From: Firmicutes bacterium CAG:341
Lineage (GTDB): Bacteria > Bacillota > Clostridia > Oscillospirales > Acutalibacteraceae
Assembly (NCBI GenBank): GCA_000434995.1
Contig: FR895338.1
Location: forward strand, 86,181-112,014
Direction of reading: 5' to 3'
DNA length: 25,834 nucleotides
Under the pieces are notes generated by a model. That model searched no databases and was not told where the DNA came from. It saw only the letters and a list, made by a program, of their open reading frames with translations. This document shows positions 8,474 to 16,958 of this stretch, piece by piece. Every line of letters begins with the position of its first letter. Positions within the stretch are counted from its first letter, which is position 1. Both the position numbers and the translations under genes were made by a program.

Positions 8474-9512
8474 ATTTAACTCCTTTGGCTGTTAAAATCA
8501 GCTTAATTACAAGTTCTTCAAGAAGTAATTTTTTATCTATTGCGGTACTTTTAAGCTTGACATCTGTTTTTGAAATTTCATCAAGCGATGTTCTTAGCTG
8601 TTCAAGCGAAAGATTTGCACAATCCCTTGTAGCATTGCGAAGTGCAAATTCCCTGCCTCTGTAATTAAAATATTTTGCAACATCATCAAAACCAAGCCCT
8701 GCATTTTTAGCACATTTCACTCGGTACATATCAACATACACACCACTGACTGCGGAAAGAATTATGATCGGCTCTTCTTTCATTTCAAAAAGGGTATTAA
8801 GCACATCATATGCCAAACTTGACTTTCCTGCAACAACATATTTTGATAAATCATAAATCCGTGCCTGAAGGCACTTTGTTGCCATATTATCAACTATATC
8901 TTTAGTTATTTCACCGCCGTTTGCATAATAAGCAAGTTTATCAAGTTCATTAAGCAAATTTTTCATATCGTTGCCTGAAACGCTTATCAAATATTTTGCA
9001 ACATTTATATCTAATAAAGCACCGCGTTTTTTAGCCCCGTTAACTAAAAGCTTTGCCACATCATTTTCGCTTCTTTTTTGAAGTTCCACACAATTTCCGG
9101 CTTTTTCAAATGCTTTAATAACTTTTTTGAATTTTGCGCTTTTAACATCCGGATCAAGAGCATCAAACCAAAATACAAGCACGGTGGAGTCAGGTGCATC
9201 GCTCAAATATTCTTCAAGAAGTTTAATATCATTTGATGATTTTTCAATTGGATAATCTTTAACCAAAACAAAATTATATTCGCTCATCATAGGAAGCATC
9301 TGAGCGTCTTTTAAAATATCATCAAGTTCTGTATCCTTACCGTCAAAAGAATGGTAATTAAATGCTTCAAATGTTTTATCAACGATTTTGTTTTTTAATT
9401 CATTTGCATAGTATTCTTTCAAATAGCTTTCTTCCCCATAAAGAAGATATGCATTTTTAAAATCACCTGATTTTATTTCTTTTTTCAGCTGCATTTCATC
9501 AATCTTCGGCAA
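8466..9512 (-). CDS. holA: DNA polymerase III, delta subunit
   Basis: Clamp-loader delta subunit, which opens the beta sliding clamp at primed DNA. The 348-residue protein has the usual N-terminal pattern for HolA: an opening helix, then the conserved AYLLYGEESYLKEYYANELK (20-39). It continues with the degenerate AAA+ segments DDILKDAQMLPMMSEYNFVLV and a lid-type LISVSGNDMKNLLNELDKLA, and ends in a helical C-terminal collar domain. It lacks a Walker A motif, as expected for delta. The start is TTG 9512, with AAGGAAG upstream inside the end of comEC; the next ATG lacks a ribosome binding site. It begins 4 bp after comEC and overlaps rnmV. comEC-holA adjacency is a familiar Firmicutes arrangement. 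Confidence 0.92.
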   Translation of the reverse strand: MPKIDEMQLKKEIKSGDFKNAYLLYGEESYLKEYYANELKNKIVDKTFEAFNYHSFDGKDTELDDILKDAQMLPMMSEYNFVLVKDYPIEKSSNDIKLLEEYLSDAPDSTVLVFWFDALDPDVKSAKFKKVIKAFEKAGNCVELQKRSENDVAKLLVNGAKKRGALLDINVAKYLISVSGNDMKNLLNELDKLAYYANGGEITKDIVDNMATKCLQARIYDLSKYVVAGKSSLAYDVLNTLFEMKEEPIIILSAVSGVYVDMYRVKCAKNAGLGFDDVAKYFNYRGREFALRNATRDCANLSLEQLRTSLDEISKTDVKLKSTAIDKKLLLEELVIKLILTAKGVKYA

Positions 9513-9516
9513 AATA

Positions 9517-11448
9517 TCACTTCCTTATACCTATTACTGTATCGACATCATTATCATTTATATATTTACTCTTACGCAGGCAAGAAAAATAATCATCAAC
9601 AATTACATACTTTTTATTTATAACAACATTTGAATTATTAACTTTGGCATAAACAACGCCTGACTGATATTGTACAGTAATACCCTCACATAAATCAATA
9701 TTAAAATCACAATTATTATAAAATATTTTATTATTCATTGCCAAATTAGAAAGCTTATCGTTATCATAATCGCAATCAACAAATATAACGGTATCGCTTT
9801 TTGCTATTTGCAAGCATTTCCTAACATCATAGTAATCGCTCGCATTATCTGCGCCGATTACAACAGCACCGCTCGGATTATAAATAACAACCGCATTGGC
9901 AGAAGATACATTAACATAAGTTTTGCCGATATTTTGAAACGCAGATAAGCTTGCTGTTAAAATAAATACCGACATTGTAACAGCAACAAGTGCTTTAACC
10001 TTAATTTTTCTGTTAAAGACTAATGATAAGCCGAGCAAAACGATTATTAAACAGTAAGACAGCAAGTAAAATTCATTACTTACATCTAATGTCAAAAATC
10101 CCAAATTAGATGCAAGTAAATCAGCAAAAGTAAGCATCAACTTTGCCGGAATATATGTAATAACAGCAGGAATAATGCAAATAAATTTACTAAACCCAAG
10201 CAAAGATATAAACAATGAACCTATCATAGTTAACTGTGCAAGAGGGATAAGTATAATATTTGCAAGATAAGACACAAAACTAATATTTGAAAAGAAAACC
10301 CAAACAGCAGGAAATGTTGTTATCATAATACTAAGCGTTAAAGTGAACGAATCATAAGCATAAAGCAAAAATTTATTTGCATTAACAGGTTTCAAATAAC
10401 TATCAATCTTCGGCTTAATCGCAAGCATTCCCAAAACAGAAAGCACGCTCAAAACAGCACTTGTATCTGAAACTGCAAAAGGATTTATGCAAATAAGCGC
10501 AGTTGCAAGGCCTAAAGAATTGAGTGCATCGGCTTTTCGGTTAACCACCCTGGCGAAAAGAAGAATAAATATCATAATTGATGAACGAATAACCGAAACC
10601 GAAAAATCAGTTAACGCAACATAAAACAAAAGTACCAAAAGCGAAAGCAAAGTTCTGATATTTCTTTTAACACCGATGTTTTTCAAAAGCAAATAAAATC
10701 CCATACAAATAACGGCGGTATGCAAACCCGATACTGCCATAATATGAGTTGCACCGCAGGTTTTAAAATTTGAATATGCTTTATCAGAAAGCAAGGTTTT
10801 ATTACCGGTCAGCAAAGCATAACAAAGTGCGCCGGTATCGTTTTTCAAATACAAAGTTATCGAGTTTTTAATATATTGCCGAGCTTTAAGAACATAATAG
10901 TTTAGCGGTTTTTCATTATTATTTAATGCAATTGCATATGATTCAAGTGACGCCGAAACATACCTTGAATCAGCATACGCACCGTAAGAACTAAAAGCAT
11001 TGCTGTAAGATTTCTTATACTTAATTATACCTACAACATTTTCATAATAATCCGCATTTATTTTTCTGTCGCAATAAAGCTTTAGCTTTATATTTTGCGG
11101 TGCATTTTTCACATCAATATACTTTGTTTTTACCGTATATAAATATGTATCGTCTTTTACCTCAACATCATCCACAATTGTAAAAACTGTTCTTGCCTGA
11201 CATCCGTCTAACATTTGCTGATTATTCACATTGGCATATCCTAAAATAAAAATAAGACAGGCAAGTAAAGTCGCACCGCAAACAAGTGGTACAACTCTCG
11301 CCTGTCGAAGCTTTGTTATAAGCAGTGATACCGTAAACAGTACCACTGCCAAAACAAGCACATATTTAGCATAAATATAATCAATAATATTTAAAAGCAA
11401 TAAAGTTATTGCCATTGAAAATCCCACAAATGCCAGGGGCCTTTTCAT
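9517..11448 (-). CDS. comEC: ComEC/Rec2 family DNA-uptake channel, degenerate C-terminus
   Basis: Polytopic membrane protein of the ComEC/Rec2 family, which passes single-stranded DNA across the membrane during transformation. The 643 residues contain N-terminal membrane helices (about 7-70), an extracytoplasmic OB-like region (about 80-190), and the Competence domain with its hallmark THIMAVSGLHTAVI (234-247). Many further helices run to about 504. The tail (505-643) sits where other ComEC proteins carry a metallo-beta-lactamase-like nuclease domain. It is only about 140 residues and has no HxHxDH motif. The start ATG has AAAGGA upstream, overlapping the lacZ stop by context (4-bp gap). No other competence genes are in the window, so natural transformation cannot be concluded. 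Confidence 0.88.
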   Translation of the reverse strand: MKRPLAFVGFSMAITLLLLNIIDYIYAKYVLVLAVVLFTVSLLITKLRQARVVPLVCGATLLACLIFILGYANVNNQQMLDGCQARTVFTIVDDVEVKDDTYLYTVKTKYIDVKNAPQNIKLKLYCDRKINADYYENVVGIIKYKKSYSNAFSSYGAYADSRYVSASLESYAIALNNNEKPLNYYVLKARQYIKNSITLYLKNDTGALCYALLTGNKTLLSDKAYSNFKTCGATHIMAVSGLHTAVICMGFYLLLKNIGVKRNIRTLLSLLVLLFYVALTDFSVSVIRSSIMIFILLFARVVNRKADALNSLGLATALICINPFAVSDTSAVLSVLSVLGMLAIKPKIDSYLKPVNANKFLLYAYDSFTLTLSIMITTFPAVWVFFSNISFVSYLANIILIPLAQLTMIGSLFISLLGFSKFICIIPAVITYIPAKLMLTFADLLASNLGFLTLDVSNEFYLLSYCLIIVLLGLSLVFNRKIKVKALVAVTMSVFILTASLSAFQNIGKTYVNVSSANAVVIYNPSGAVVIGADNASDYYDVRKCLQIAKSDTVIFVDCDYDNDKLSNLAMNNKIFYNNCDFNIDLCEGITVQYQSGVVYAKVNNSNVVINKKYVIVDDYFSCLRKSKYINDNDVDTVIGIRK

Positions 11449-11452
11449 ATTA

Positions 11453-14400
11453 TTAGTCCTTTCTGCCTATCGGAGTAATAACAAATGAATATTCCTGCTT
11501 TTGATTTTTAGGCATTGTGTAAGGTTCTCTTACAAAAGCCTGACCGGGAAGATCACCGCCGACACCGAGTTGCCTATGGTCGATATTTACGGTAGTAATA
11601 TCAGCATAAGGTATATCGTTAATATGCGTAGCTTTTTCCAAACCGTCGGTAGTGTAATGATAAGCAGAAAAGTTTATAGGGTTATCATAATAAGCATCAA
11701 CCCTAATGCCAAATCCTTCTTTATCAGTAAGCGTAAAGTATCTTACATCACATCTGTTTGATGATTCCTGCGGACGCATATAGCGATATTCAAAATCGGT
11801 TACGCTTGATTCATATAGGTCAATTTTTGAGCCAAGTTTTCTATCAATATAAGTAGGCTTAGGACCTCTGCCATACCAAGTGATATATTCCATTGAACTT
11901 TCCATTGTCATTTGATAGCCGAATCGAAGCATTCCTTTAGTAGGTATTGCACTGTGGAATACATAAAGTTTTCCGTCAGGATATACCTTGTAAGTTGCAA
12001 CTGAATTTTTAAGGCCGGCTGTTGAAAAAGCAATATGAATTTCAACTACTTCACCGTTTTTCACAACTTCGGTTTTAACTGCTTTGGTATGATGCGTTGC
12101 ACGCTGCCAAGCATAAAAAGGATGGAACTTTGCCCATTGCGGTGTAAAGTTAAGGAAATCAATATCATTATCTGTAAGTGCTCTGAAATAGTTCGGTTCA
12201 AGCGGAGCTTTAAGAAGTTCCTTTTCATCAATAACATAGCTTACAACCTTACCGTCGTCAACAACCACTTTCAAATTTTCACCGTTAACGGTAATTTTCT
12301 TTCCGTTAATATCAAAATCAAGCTTTTTATCACTTTTAATTTCTTTCGGCTTCGGCATTTCATTAAGAACAAACTGCTCAAAAGCAATCTCATAGTCAGC
12401 ATCAAGCCCTAATGATTTTTTAGTAGTTTCAAAGAAAACAGTTAATATCAATTCTTTATCATCAGAAAGTTTTGATAAATCATAATCAATTTTAATTTCT
12501 TTTTCTTCAAGTGGTGCGCAGTCTATTTTACCGATTGTGCCATTTAAAACCTCTTTACCCTCTGCTTTAATTACCCATTTGCAATTAAAATCAGAAAGAT
12601 TTGTAAACAGGAATTTATTTTTAATTGTAAATTCACCGTTTTTAATATCTTTTGCAGTAATACCAATATTTTGATAACCGTGTTTTACTTCAACAATTTG
12701 CGGATGTGGATTTCTGTCAGCGCCGATAATACCGTTTGCACAAAAATATACATTGCTGCCGGTCATAGCAGTGGTATTTGGAATATCAATCAACTTGTGA
12801 GGTTCTTTTCCCTGGAAATCAGTACCGTAAAGATAATTATCGTTTCCGTTTTCATCTTTAACATGCAAAGCTTGGTCAACAAAATCCCAAATAAAGCCGC
12901 CGCACATATTATCATACTTTTCAAAATCATCAATATATTCTTGGAAATTTCCGAGGGAATTTTCCATACTGTGCGCATATTCGCAAAGTACAACCGGTTT
13001 GCCCTCATACATTTCAGCTTTGATAGGCTTACTGTCGGCAGCAAGCTGATTTGCAATATTATCATAAAGTGAAATGGTAATCGGCTGCTTGTTACCGAGT
13101 TTTTCCATAATATCTTTTGTAGGATACATACGGGAAATAACATCGCTTTTTGTTAAATCAAAATCGCCTTCATAATGGAATTGGCGTGTATCATCAAGTT
13201 CAAGAGCACTCTTTTTCATTTCCATAAAGTTGCTTCCGTCACCTGCTTCGTTACCGAGCGACCACATAAATATACACGGATTATTTCTGTCACGAAGCAC
13301 CATTCTTTGCATACGGTCAACAACAGCCCCTGTCCAAACAGGATTTGAACCAGGCACACCCTTACGCCTTACACCGTGAGTTTCAACTTCACACTCATCC
13401 ATTACATAAAATCCGTATTTATTGCACATATCATAAAAATAAGGGTCATCAGGATAATGAGAAGTACGAATTGAGTTAATATTATTTTGCTTCATAATAT
13501 CAAGGTCCTGTGTGTATCTGTATTTAGGTACAGCCCATCCGTAATCACAATCAAAATCGTGGCGATTAACACCTTTTATCATAAGGGGCATACCGTTAAA
13601 GTATATTTTTTCGCCCTTAATTTCAACTTTTTTAAAACCAACTTTGTATGATTTTACGCAAATTACTTTTCCGTCAAGCTCAACGCTCATTACAAGAGTA
13701 TAAAGATTAGGCGTTTCAGCAGACCATTTATCAGGCGATTTTACTGTTTTATTATAAGTGATTGTTTCCTTGCCGCCTGAAAGTTCTTTTTCACTTGAGC
13801 CAAGTTCAATTTCTTCATTTTTTGAATCAATAAGCTTTGCCGAAACTTTAATTTTGCCCCTAATGTTATTGTAATTATTGAAATACATATTGAGGGTGAC
13901 ATTTGAATCAATATATGTATCATCAAAATCTGTTTTAAAATAGAAATCACGAAGGCAAACTTTAGGCTCTGCAAAAAGATAAACATCACGGTAAATACCA
14001 CAAAGCCACCACATATCCTGATCTTCAAGATATGAACCGTCGGAAAAACGATAGAGTTTTGCAGTAATTACATTTTCACCCTTTTTAAGCACCTTTGTAA
14101 TATCAAATTCGTGCGGTGCCATTGAGCCTTGCGAATAGCCTACAAATTCACCGTTTACATATACTTCAAGTGCGGATTTTGCAGCACCGAAGTGTAAAAA
14201 CACTTCCCTGTTATCGAATACTTCGTCAAGAACAAAAGTTTTTCTGTAAAATCCTATTTCTTGCATATTGTGGTCAATTGACGGAATTTTACTTTTTGTT
14301 CGGCTGAAAGCTTTTGGAAAAGTACTTGCATAGTAATACGGAACAGAATATCCCTCCGTCTGCCAAACTGACGGAACATTTATTTCATCCCAATGTGAAT

Positions 14401-14608
14401 CATCAAAAGATACAAGTTGAAAATTTTCAGGCTGATTTTTCAGACCTCTCTGCCAATAAAATTTCCATTTACCGTTAAGCGATTGCTTATATTTGCTTTC
14501 ATTACCGGAAAGTGCTTCGTTTTCGCTGTCATAAGGCATCATTATAGCATGACCGTCTTCCTTATTGATTTTGAAAATAGAAGGATCTTCCCATCTAAAT
14601 TTTTCCAT
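11453..14608 (-). CDS. lacZ: GH2 beta-galactosidase (LacZ type)
   Basis: Glycoside hydrolase family 2 enzyme, hydrolysing lactose and related beta-galactosides. The 1051 residues match the length and domain order of E. coli LacZ: sugar-binding domain, two immunoglobulin-like domains around a TIM barrel, and the C-terminal small-chain domain. The acid/base glutamate is E454 in SLGNEAGDG and the nucleophile is E543 in VVLCEYAHSMENSLGNF. The metal/substrate region RTSHYPDDP is also present. No signal peptide is seen, so it is cytoplasmic and needs a sugar transporter encoded elsewhere. ATG has AAGGGG 8 nt upstream. It heads the lacZ-comEC-holA-rnmV run under a strong promoter at 14661-14689. Beta-galactosidase activity is very likely, though natural substrates may be plant or milk oligosaccharides. 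Confidence 0.95.
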   Translation of the reverse strand: MEKFRWEDPSIFKINKEDGHAIMMPYDSENEALSGNESKYKQSLNGKWKFYWQRGLKNQPENFQLVSFDDSHWDEINVPSVWQTEGYSVPYYYASTFPKAFSRTKSKIPSIDHNMQEIGFYRKTFVLDEVFDNREVFLHFGAAKSALEVYVNGEFVGYSQGSMAPHEFDITKVLKKGENVITAKLYRFSDGSYLEDQDMWWLCGIYRDVYLFAEPKVCLRDFYFKTDFDDTYIDSNVTLNMYFNNYNNIRGKIKVSAKLIDSKNEEIELGSSEKELSGGKETITYNKTVKSPDKWSAETPNLYTLVMSVELDGKVICVKSYKVGFKKVEIKGEKIYFNGMPLMIKGVNRHDFDCDYGWAVPKYRYTQDLDIMKQNNINSIRTSHYPDDPYFYDMCNKYGFYVMDECEVETHGVRRKGVPGSNPVWTGAVVDRMQRMVLRDRNNPCIFMWSLGNEAGDGSNFMEMKKSALELDDTRQFHYEGDFDLTKSDVISRMYPTKDIMEKLGNKQPITISLYDNIANQLAADSKPIKAEMYEGKPVVLCEYAHSMENSLGNFQEYIDDFEKYDNMCGGFIWDFVDQALHVKDENGNDNYLYGTDFQGKEPHKLIDIPNTTAMTGSNVYFCANGIIGADRNPHPQIVEVKHGYQNIGITAKDIKNGEFTIKNKFLFTNLSDFNCKWVIKAEGKEVLNGTIGKIDCAPLEEKEIKIDYDLSKLSDDKELILTVFFETTKKSLGLDADYEIAFEQFVLNEMPKPKEIKSDKKLDFDINGKKITVNGENLKVVVDDGKVVSYVIDEKELLKAPLEPNYFRALTDNDIDFLNFTPQWAKFHPFYAWQRATHHTKAVKTEVVKNGEVVEIHIAFSTAGLKNSVATYKVYPDGKLYVFHSAIPTKGMLRFGYQMTMESSMEYITWYGRGPKPTYIDRKLGSKIDLYESSVTDFEYRYMRPQESSNRCDVRYFTLTDKEGFGIRVDAYYDNPINFSAYHYTTDGLEKATHINDIPYADITTVNIDHRQLGVGGDLPGQAFVREPYTMPKNQKQEYSFVITPIGRKD

Positions 14609-14660
14609 AATATTTACCCCTTATATAATATTATTGCAAAACGCAATGTTCTTGTATAAC

Positions 14661-14689
14661 ATATTACCTTAATATATAAAAAAAGTCAA
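14661..14689 (-). promoter_or_regulatory. Promoter for lacZ with nearby palindrome
   Basis: Minus-strand TTGACT (14684-14689), 17-bp spacer and TAATAT (14661-14666), a near-consensus sigma-A promoter. Just downstream, ATTGC-AAAAC-GCAAT (14633-14647) is a perfect 5-bp inverted repeat lying in the expected 5' untranslated region, a possible repressor site. It is close to but does not match the CcpA cre consensus, because the CG is one base out of place. Confidence 0.7.
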
Positions 14690-14732
14690 TTGAAATAAAT
14701 TATTATAATATATACAAAAAAGAGGTATGATA

Positions 14733-14761
14733 TAGACAAAAGAAAATTTTTTTGATATAAT
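14733..14761 (+). promoter_or_regulatory. Promoter for the femAB-like/racemase pair
   Basis: TAGACA (14733-14738), a 17-bp spacer and a perfect TATAAT (14756-14761), 35 bp upstream of the FemAB-like start. It diverges from the lacZ promoter, with 43 bp between the two -35 boxes. Confidence 0.65.
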
Positions 14762-14796
14762 TAAACAATAAATTTGATAAACGGAGCTTATAAAAA

Positions 14797-15834
14797 ATGA
14801 TTGTCAGAGTAAACCAAGATAATATTGACGAATATGAGAATTTTATAAAGAAACATCCAAAGGGACTTTTTCAACATTCCTCAAAATGGGCAAAGGTAAA
14901 AAGTGCTTGGAAATTTGAAGCAGTTATGCTTAAAGATGAAAACGGAGAAATAAAAGGTTCGGCATCGGTATTGATTCGTTCAATACCTGTAATTAAAAAT
15001 TCACTTATGTACTGTTGCCGCGGATTTGTATGTGATGAAAATGATTTTGACACATTTGATAAACTTTTCAATGCACTTTTAGAACTCGGAAAAGAATACA
15101 AAGCGTATTGCATTAAAATTGACCCTGAAATTGTAATTCAAAACGAAGCATACAAAAAGCACCTTATAGAAAAAGGATTTATTGAACTTAATCCGGGATG
15201 TATGGATTTTGAAAATGTTCAGCCAAGATTTGTTTACTGCTTTGATTACAACGGTATGAACGAAGACGAGCTTATGCTTACATTCAAACCGGATTACAGA
15301 AACAGAATAAGAAAAGCGCCTAAAAAAGGCGTTGAAGTAAAAATTTGCACAAAAGAAGCACTTGATGATTTTGTAAGAATAATGCATGAAACAGGAGAGC
15401 GTGACGGATTTTCAACAAGACCTAAAGAATACTTTGAAAAGATACTTGATGAAATGACTGATGATGCAAGGCTTTATATGGCATATTACGAGGGCAAAGC
15501 CATTGCAGGAACAATAGCAATAAAATGGGGGCAAAATGTAATGAAGTACCAATACGGTGCATCGTCAAATGCTCACAGAAATGTTTACCCAAACTATGCA
15601 CTCCAATGGGCAATGATGAAATGGGGAATGGAATGCGGATGCAAGGTTTATGATTTCGGCGGTATTTCCGGTGACTGCCAAAATCCGGATAACCCTCATT
15701 ACGGACTTTGGAGATTCAAGCACGGATTCGGCGGATATATGAAAGAATTTGTCGGCGAATTTGACTATGTAATCAACAAACCTGTTTATAAGCTTTACAA
15801 CATTGCAACAAAGGTACTTGAAAAGATAAGATAA
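14797..15834 (+). CDS. FemAB/MurM-like peptidoglycan bridge aminoacyltransferase
   Basis: Member of the FemABX family, which uses aminoacyl-tRNA to add amino acids to the stem-peptide lysine of lipid II on the cytoplasmic side. The 345-residue protein has the two GNAT-like halves of the family: an N-terminal FQHSSKWAKVKSAWKFEAV (25-43), a central LMLTFKPDYRNRIRKAPKKG with the conserved basic patch, and a C-terminal YDFGGISGD (about 284-292). The closing WRFKHGFGGYMKEFVGEFDY is diagnostic. GGAG lies about 10 nt before the ATG. It is followed after 4 bp by an alanine racemase relative, and murC lies nearby on the other strand, so a cell-wall role is well supported. The amino acid transferred (Gly, Ala or Ser) cannot be told from sequence. 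Confidence 0.88.
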   Translation: MIVRVNQDNIDEYENFIKKHPKGLFQHSSKWAKVKSAWKFEAVMLKDENGEIKGSASVLIRSIPVIKNSLMYCCRGFVCDENDFDTFDKLFNALLELGKEYKAYCIKIDPEIVIQNEAYKKHLIEKGFIELNPGCMDFENVQPRFVYCFDYNGMNEDELMLTFKPDYRNRIRKAPKKGVEVKICTKEALDDFVRIMHETGERDGFSTRPKEYFEKILDEMTDDARLYMAYYEGKAIAGTIAIKWGQNVMKYQYGASSNAHRNVYPNYALQWAMMKWGMECGCKVYDFGGISGDCQNPDNPHYGLWRFKHGFGGYMKEFVGEFDYVINKPVYKLYNIATKVLEKIR

Positions 15835-15838
15835 TAAA

Positions 15839-16912
15839 ATGAGCAGATATATAATTGATAAAAACAAACTGATTGAAAATATAAATATAATTAAAGAAAA
15901 AGCAGGAGTAGAAGTTATCGGTGTTGTAAAAGGCAACGGTTATGGATTCGGTATGGCAAATCTTGCCGAAATACTTATGCAAAACGGAATTAAAACTTTT
16001 GCAGTAACAGAAGTATACGACATTCCTTTATTAAGAGAAACCGTACTTGATAATGACATTCTTGTTATGCGCTCAACTTGCGTTGAAGAAGAAGCCAAAA
16101 CAATCGCTCAATATGACTGCATTGCAACAATAGGCTCACTTTCAAGCGCAGAGGTTATGGACAAGGTATCAAAAGAGCTCGGCAAAAAAACAAAATGCCA
16201 TTTAAAAATCGACACCGGTATGGGAAGGTACGGGTTTTTACCAAGCCAAGTTGAAAGCGCAATAAAATGCTATGATTTTGAAAATCTCGATTTTTGCGGT
16301 GCGTATACTCATTTTTCATCTGCATTTCACAATGTGCAACTTACGAAGGTACAGCTTGAGATGTTTAAAGATACAATCAAGCAGATTGAAAAAGCAGGCA
16401 AAAGCGTCGGAAAACTCCACGCTTCAAACTCACCGGCCCTTTTAAATGTTGACGGAGTCTCGCTTGACGCTGTAAGAATCGGCTCGGCATTTACAGGCAG
16501 AGTTATAACAAAAGGAAAAAATCCTCTCAACAGGCTCGGCAAACTTGAAGCACAAGTTATTGAAACAAAAACCGTTCCGGAAGGATATTCAATCGGTTAC
16601 AACGGGCAATATAAAACAAAAAGAGAAACAAAGCTTGCAATTGTGCCGATAGGCCATTTTGACGGTTTCGGATTAGAAAAAGGAAAAGAAGTTGCCGATT
16701 TACATTCGGTTCTTTCACAAATCAAACACTTTTTGCAAAAGAAGAAATTAACCGTAAATGTAAACGGTAAAAATTACGATGTAGTCGGTGAAATAGGACT
16801 TTCGCACACCGCGATTGACATTACAGGCAGTGATGTTAAAATCGGTGATGTCGCAAGTGTTGAAATTTCGCCTCTTATGGTAAATCCAAACATACCGCGA
16901 GTATTTGAATAA
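15839..16912 (+). CDS. Alanine racemase family PLP enzyme (divergent)
   Basis: Fold type III PLP enzyme of the alanine racemase family, 357 residues. The PLP lysine is K31 in VVKGNGYGFG, and KIDTGMGRYGF (123-133) carries the conserved arginine. The catalytic tyrosine is probably Y254 in SIGYNGQY. The barrel ends in PIGHFDGFG where typical enzymes have PxGYADG. The usual MDQ motif of the C-terminal domain is replaced by GEIGLSHTAIDIT, so substrate handling may differ from a standard Alr; VanT-like serine or other amino-acid racemization is possible. It starts 4 bp after the FemAB-like gene and shares its promoter. It may supply a D-amino acid for peptidoglycan, but D-Ala synthesis may depend on another Alr elsewhere. 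Family certain, substrate uncertain. Confidence 0.8.
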   Translation: MSRYIIDKNKLIENINIIKEKAGVEVIGVVKGNGYGFGMANLAEILMQNGIKTFAVTEVYDIPLLRETVLDNDILVMRSTCVEEEAKTIAQYDCIATIGSLSSAEVMDKVSKELGKKTKCHLKIDTGMGRYGFLPSQVESAIKCYDFENLDFCGAYTHFSSAFHNVQLTKVQLEMFKDTIKQIEKAGKSVGKLHASNSPALLNVDGVSLDAVRIGSAFTGRVITKGKNPLNRLGKLEAQVIETKTVPEGYSIGYNGQYKTKRETKLAIVPIGHFDGFGLEKGKEVADLHSVLSQIKHFLQKKKLTVNVNGKNYDVVGEIGLSHTAIDITGSDVKIGDVASVEISPLMVNPNIPRVFE

Positions 16913-16916
16913 TAAT

Positions 16917-16958
16917 AAAAAAACAGGCATACAGTTTCCACTGTATGCCTGTTTTTTT
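16917..16958. terminator. Bidirectional terminator between racemase and murC
   Basis: An 11-bp stem CAGGCATACAG/CTGTATGCCTG with a 6-nt loop is flanked by seven As on the left and seven Ts on the right, giving a perfect 18-bp inverted repeat. It serves both convergent genes and overlaps the last bases of the murC stop codon. Confidence 0.92.

Noticed and set aside
14633..14647. CcpA cre site before lacZ
   Set aside because: The central CG is displaced by one base from the consensus, so I list it only as an unassigned palindrome.
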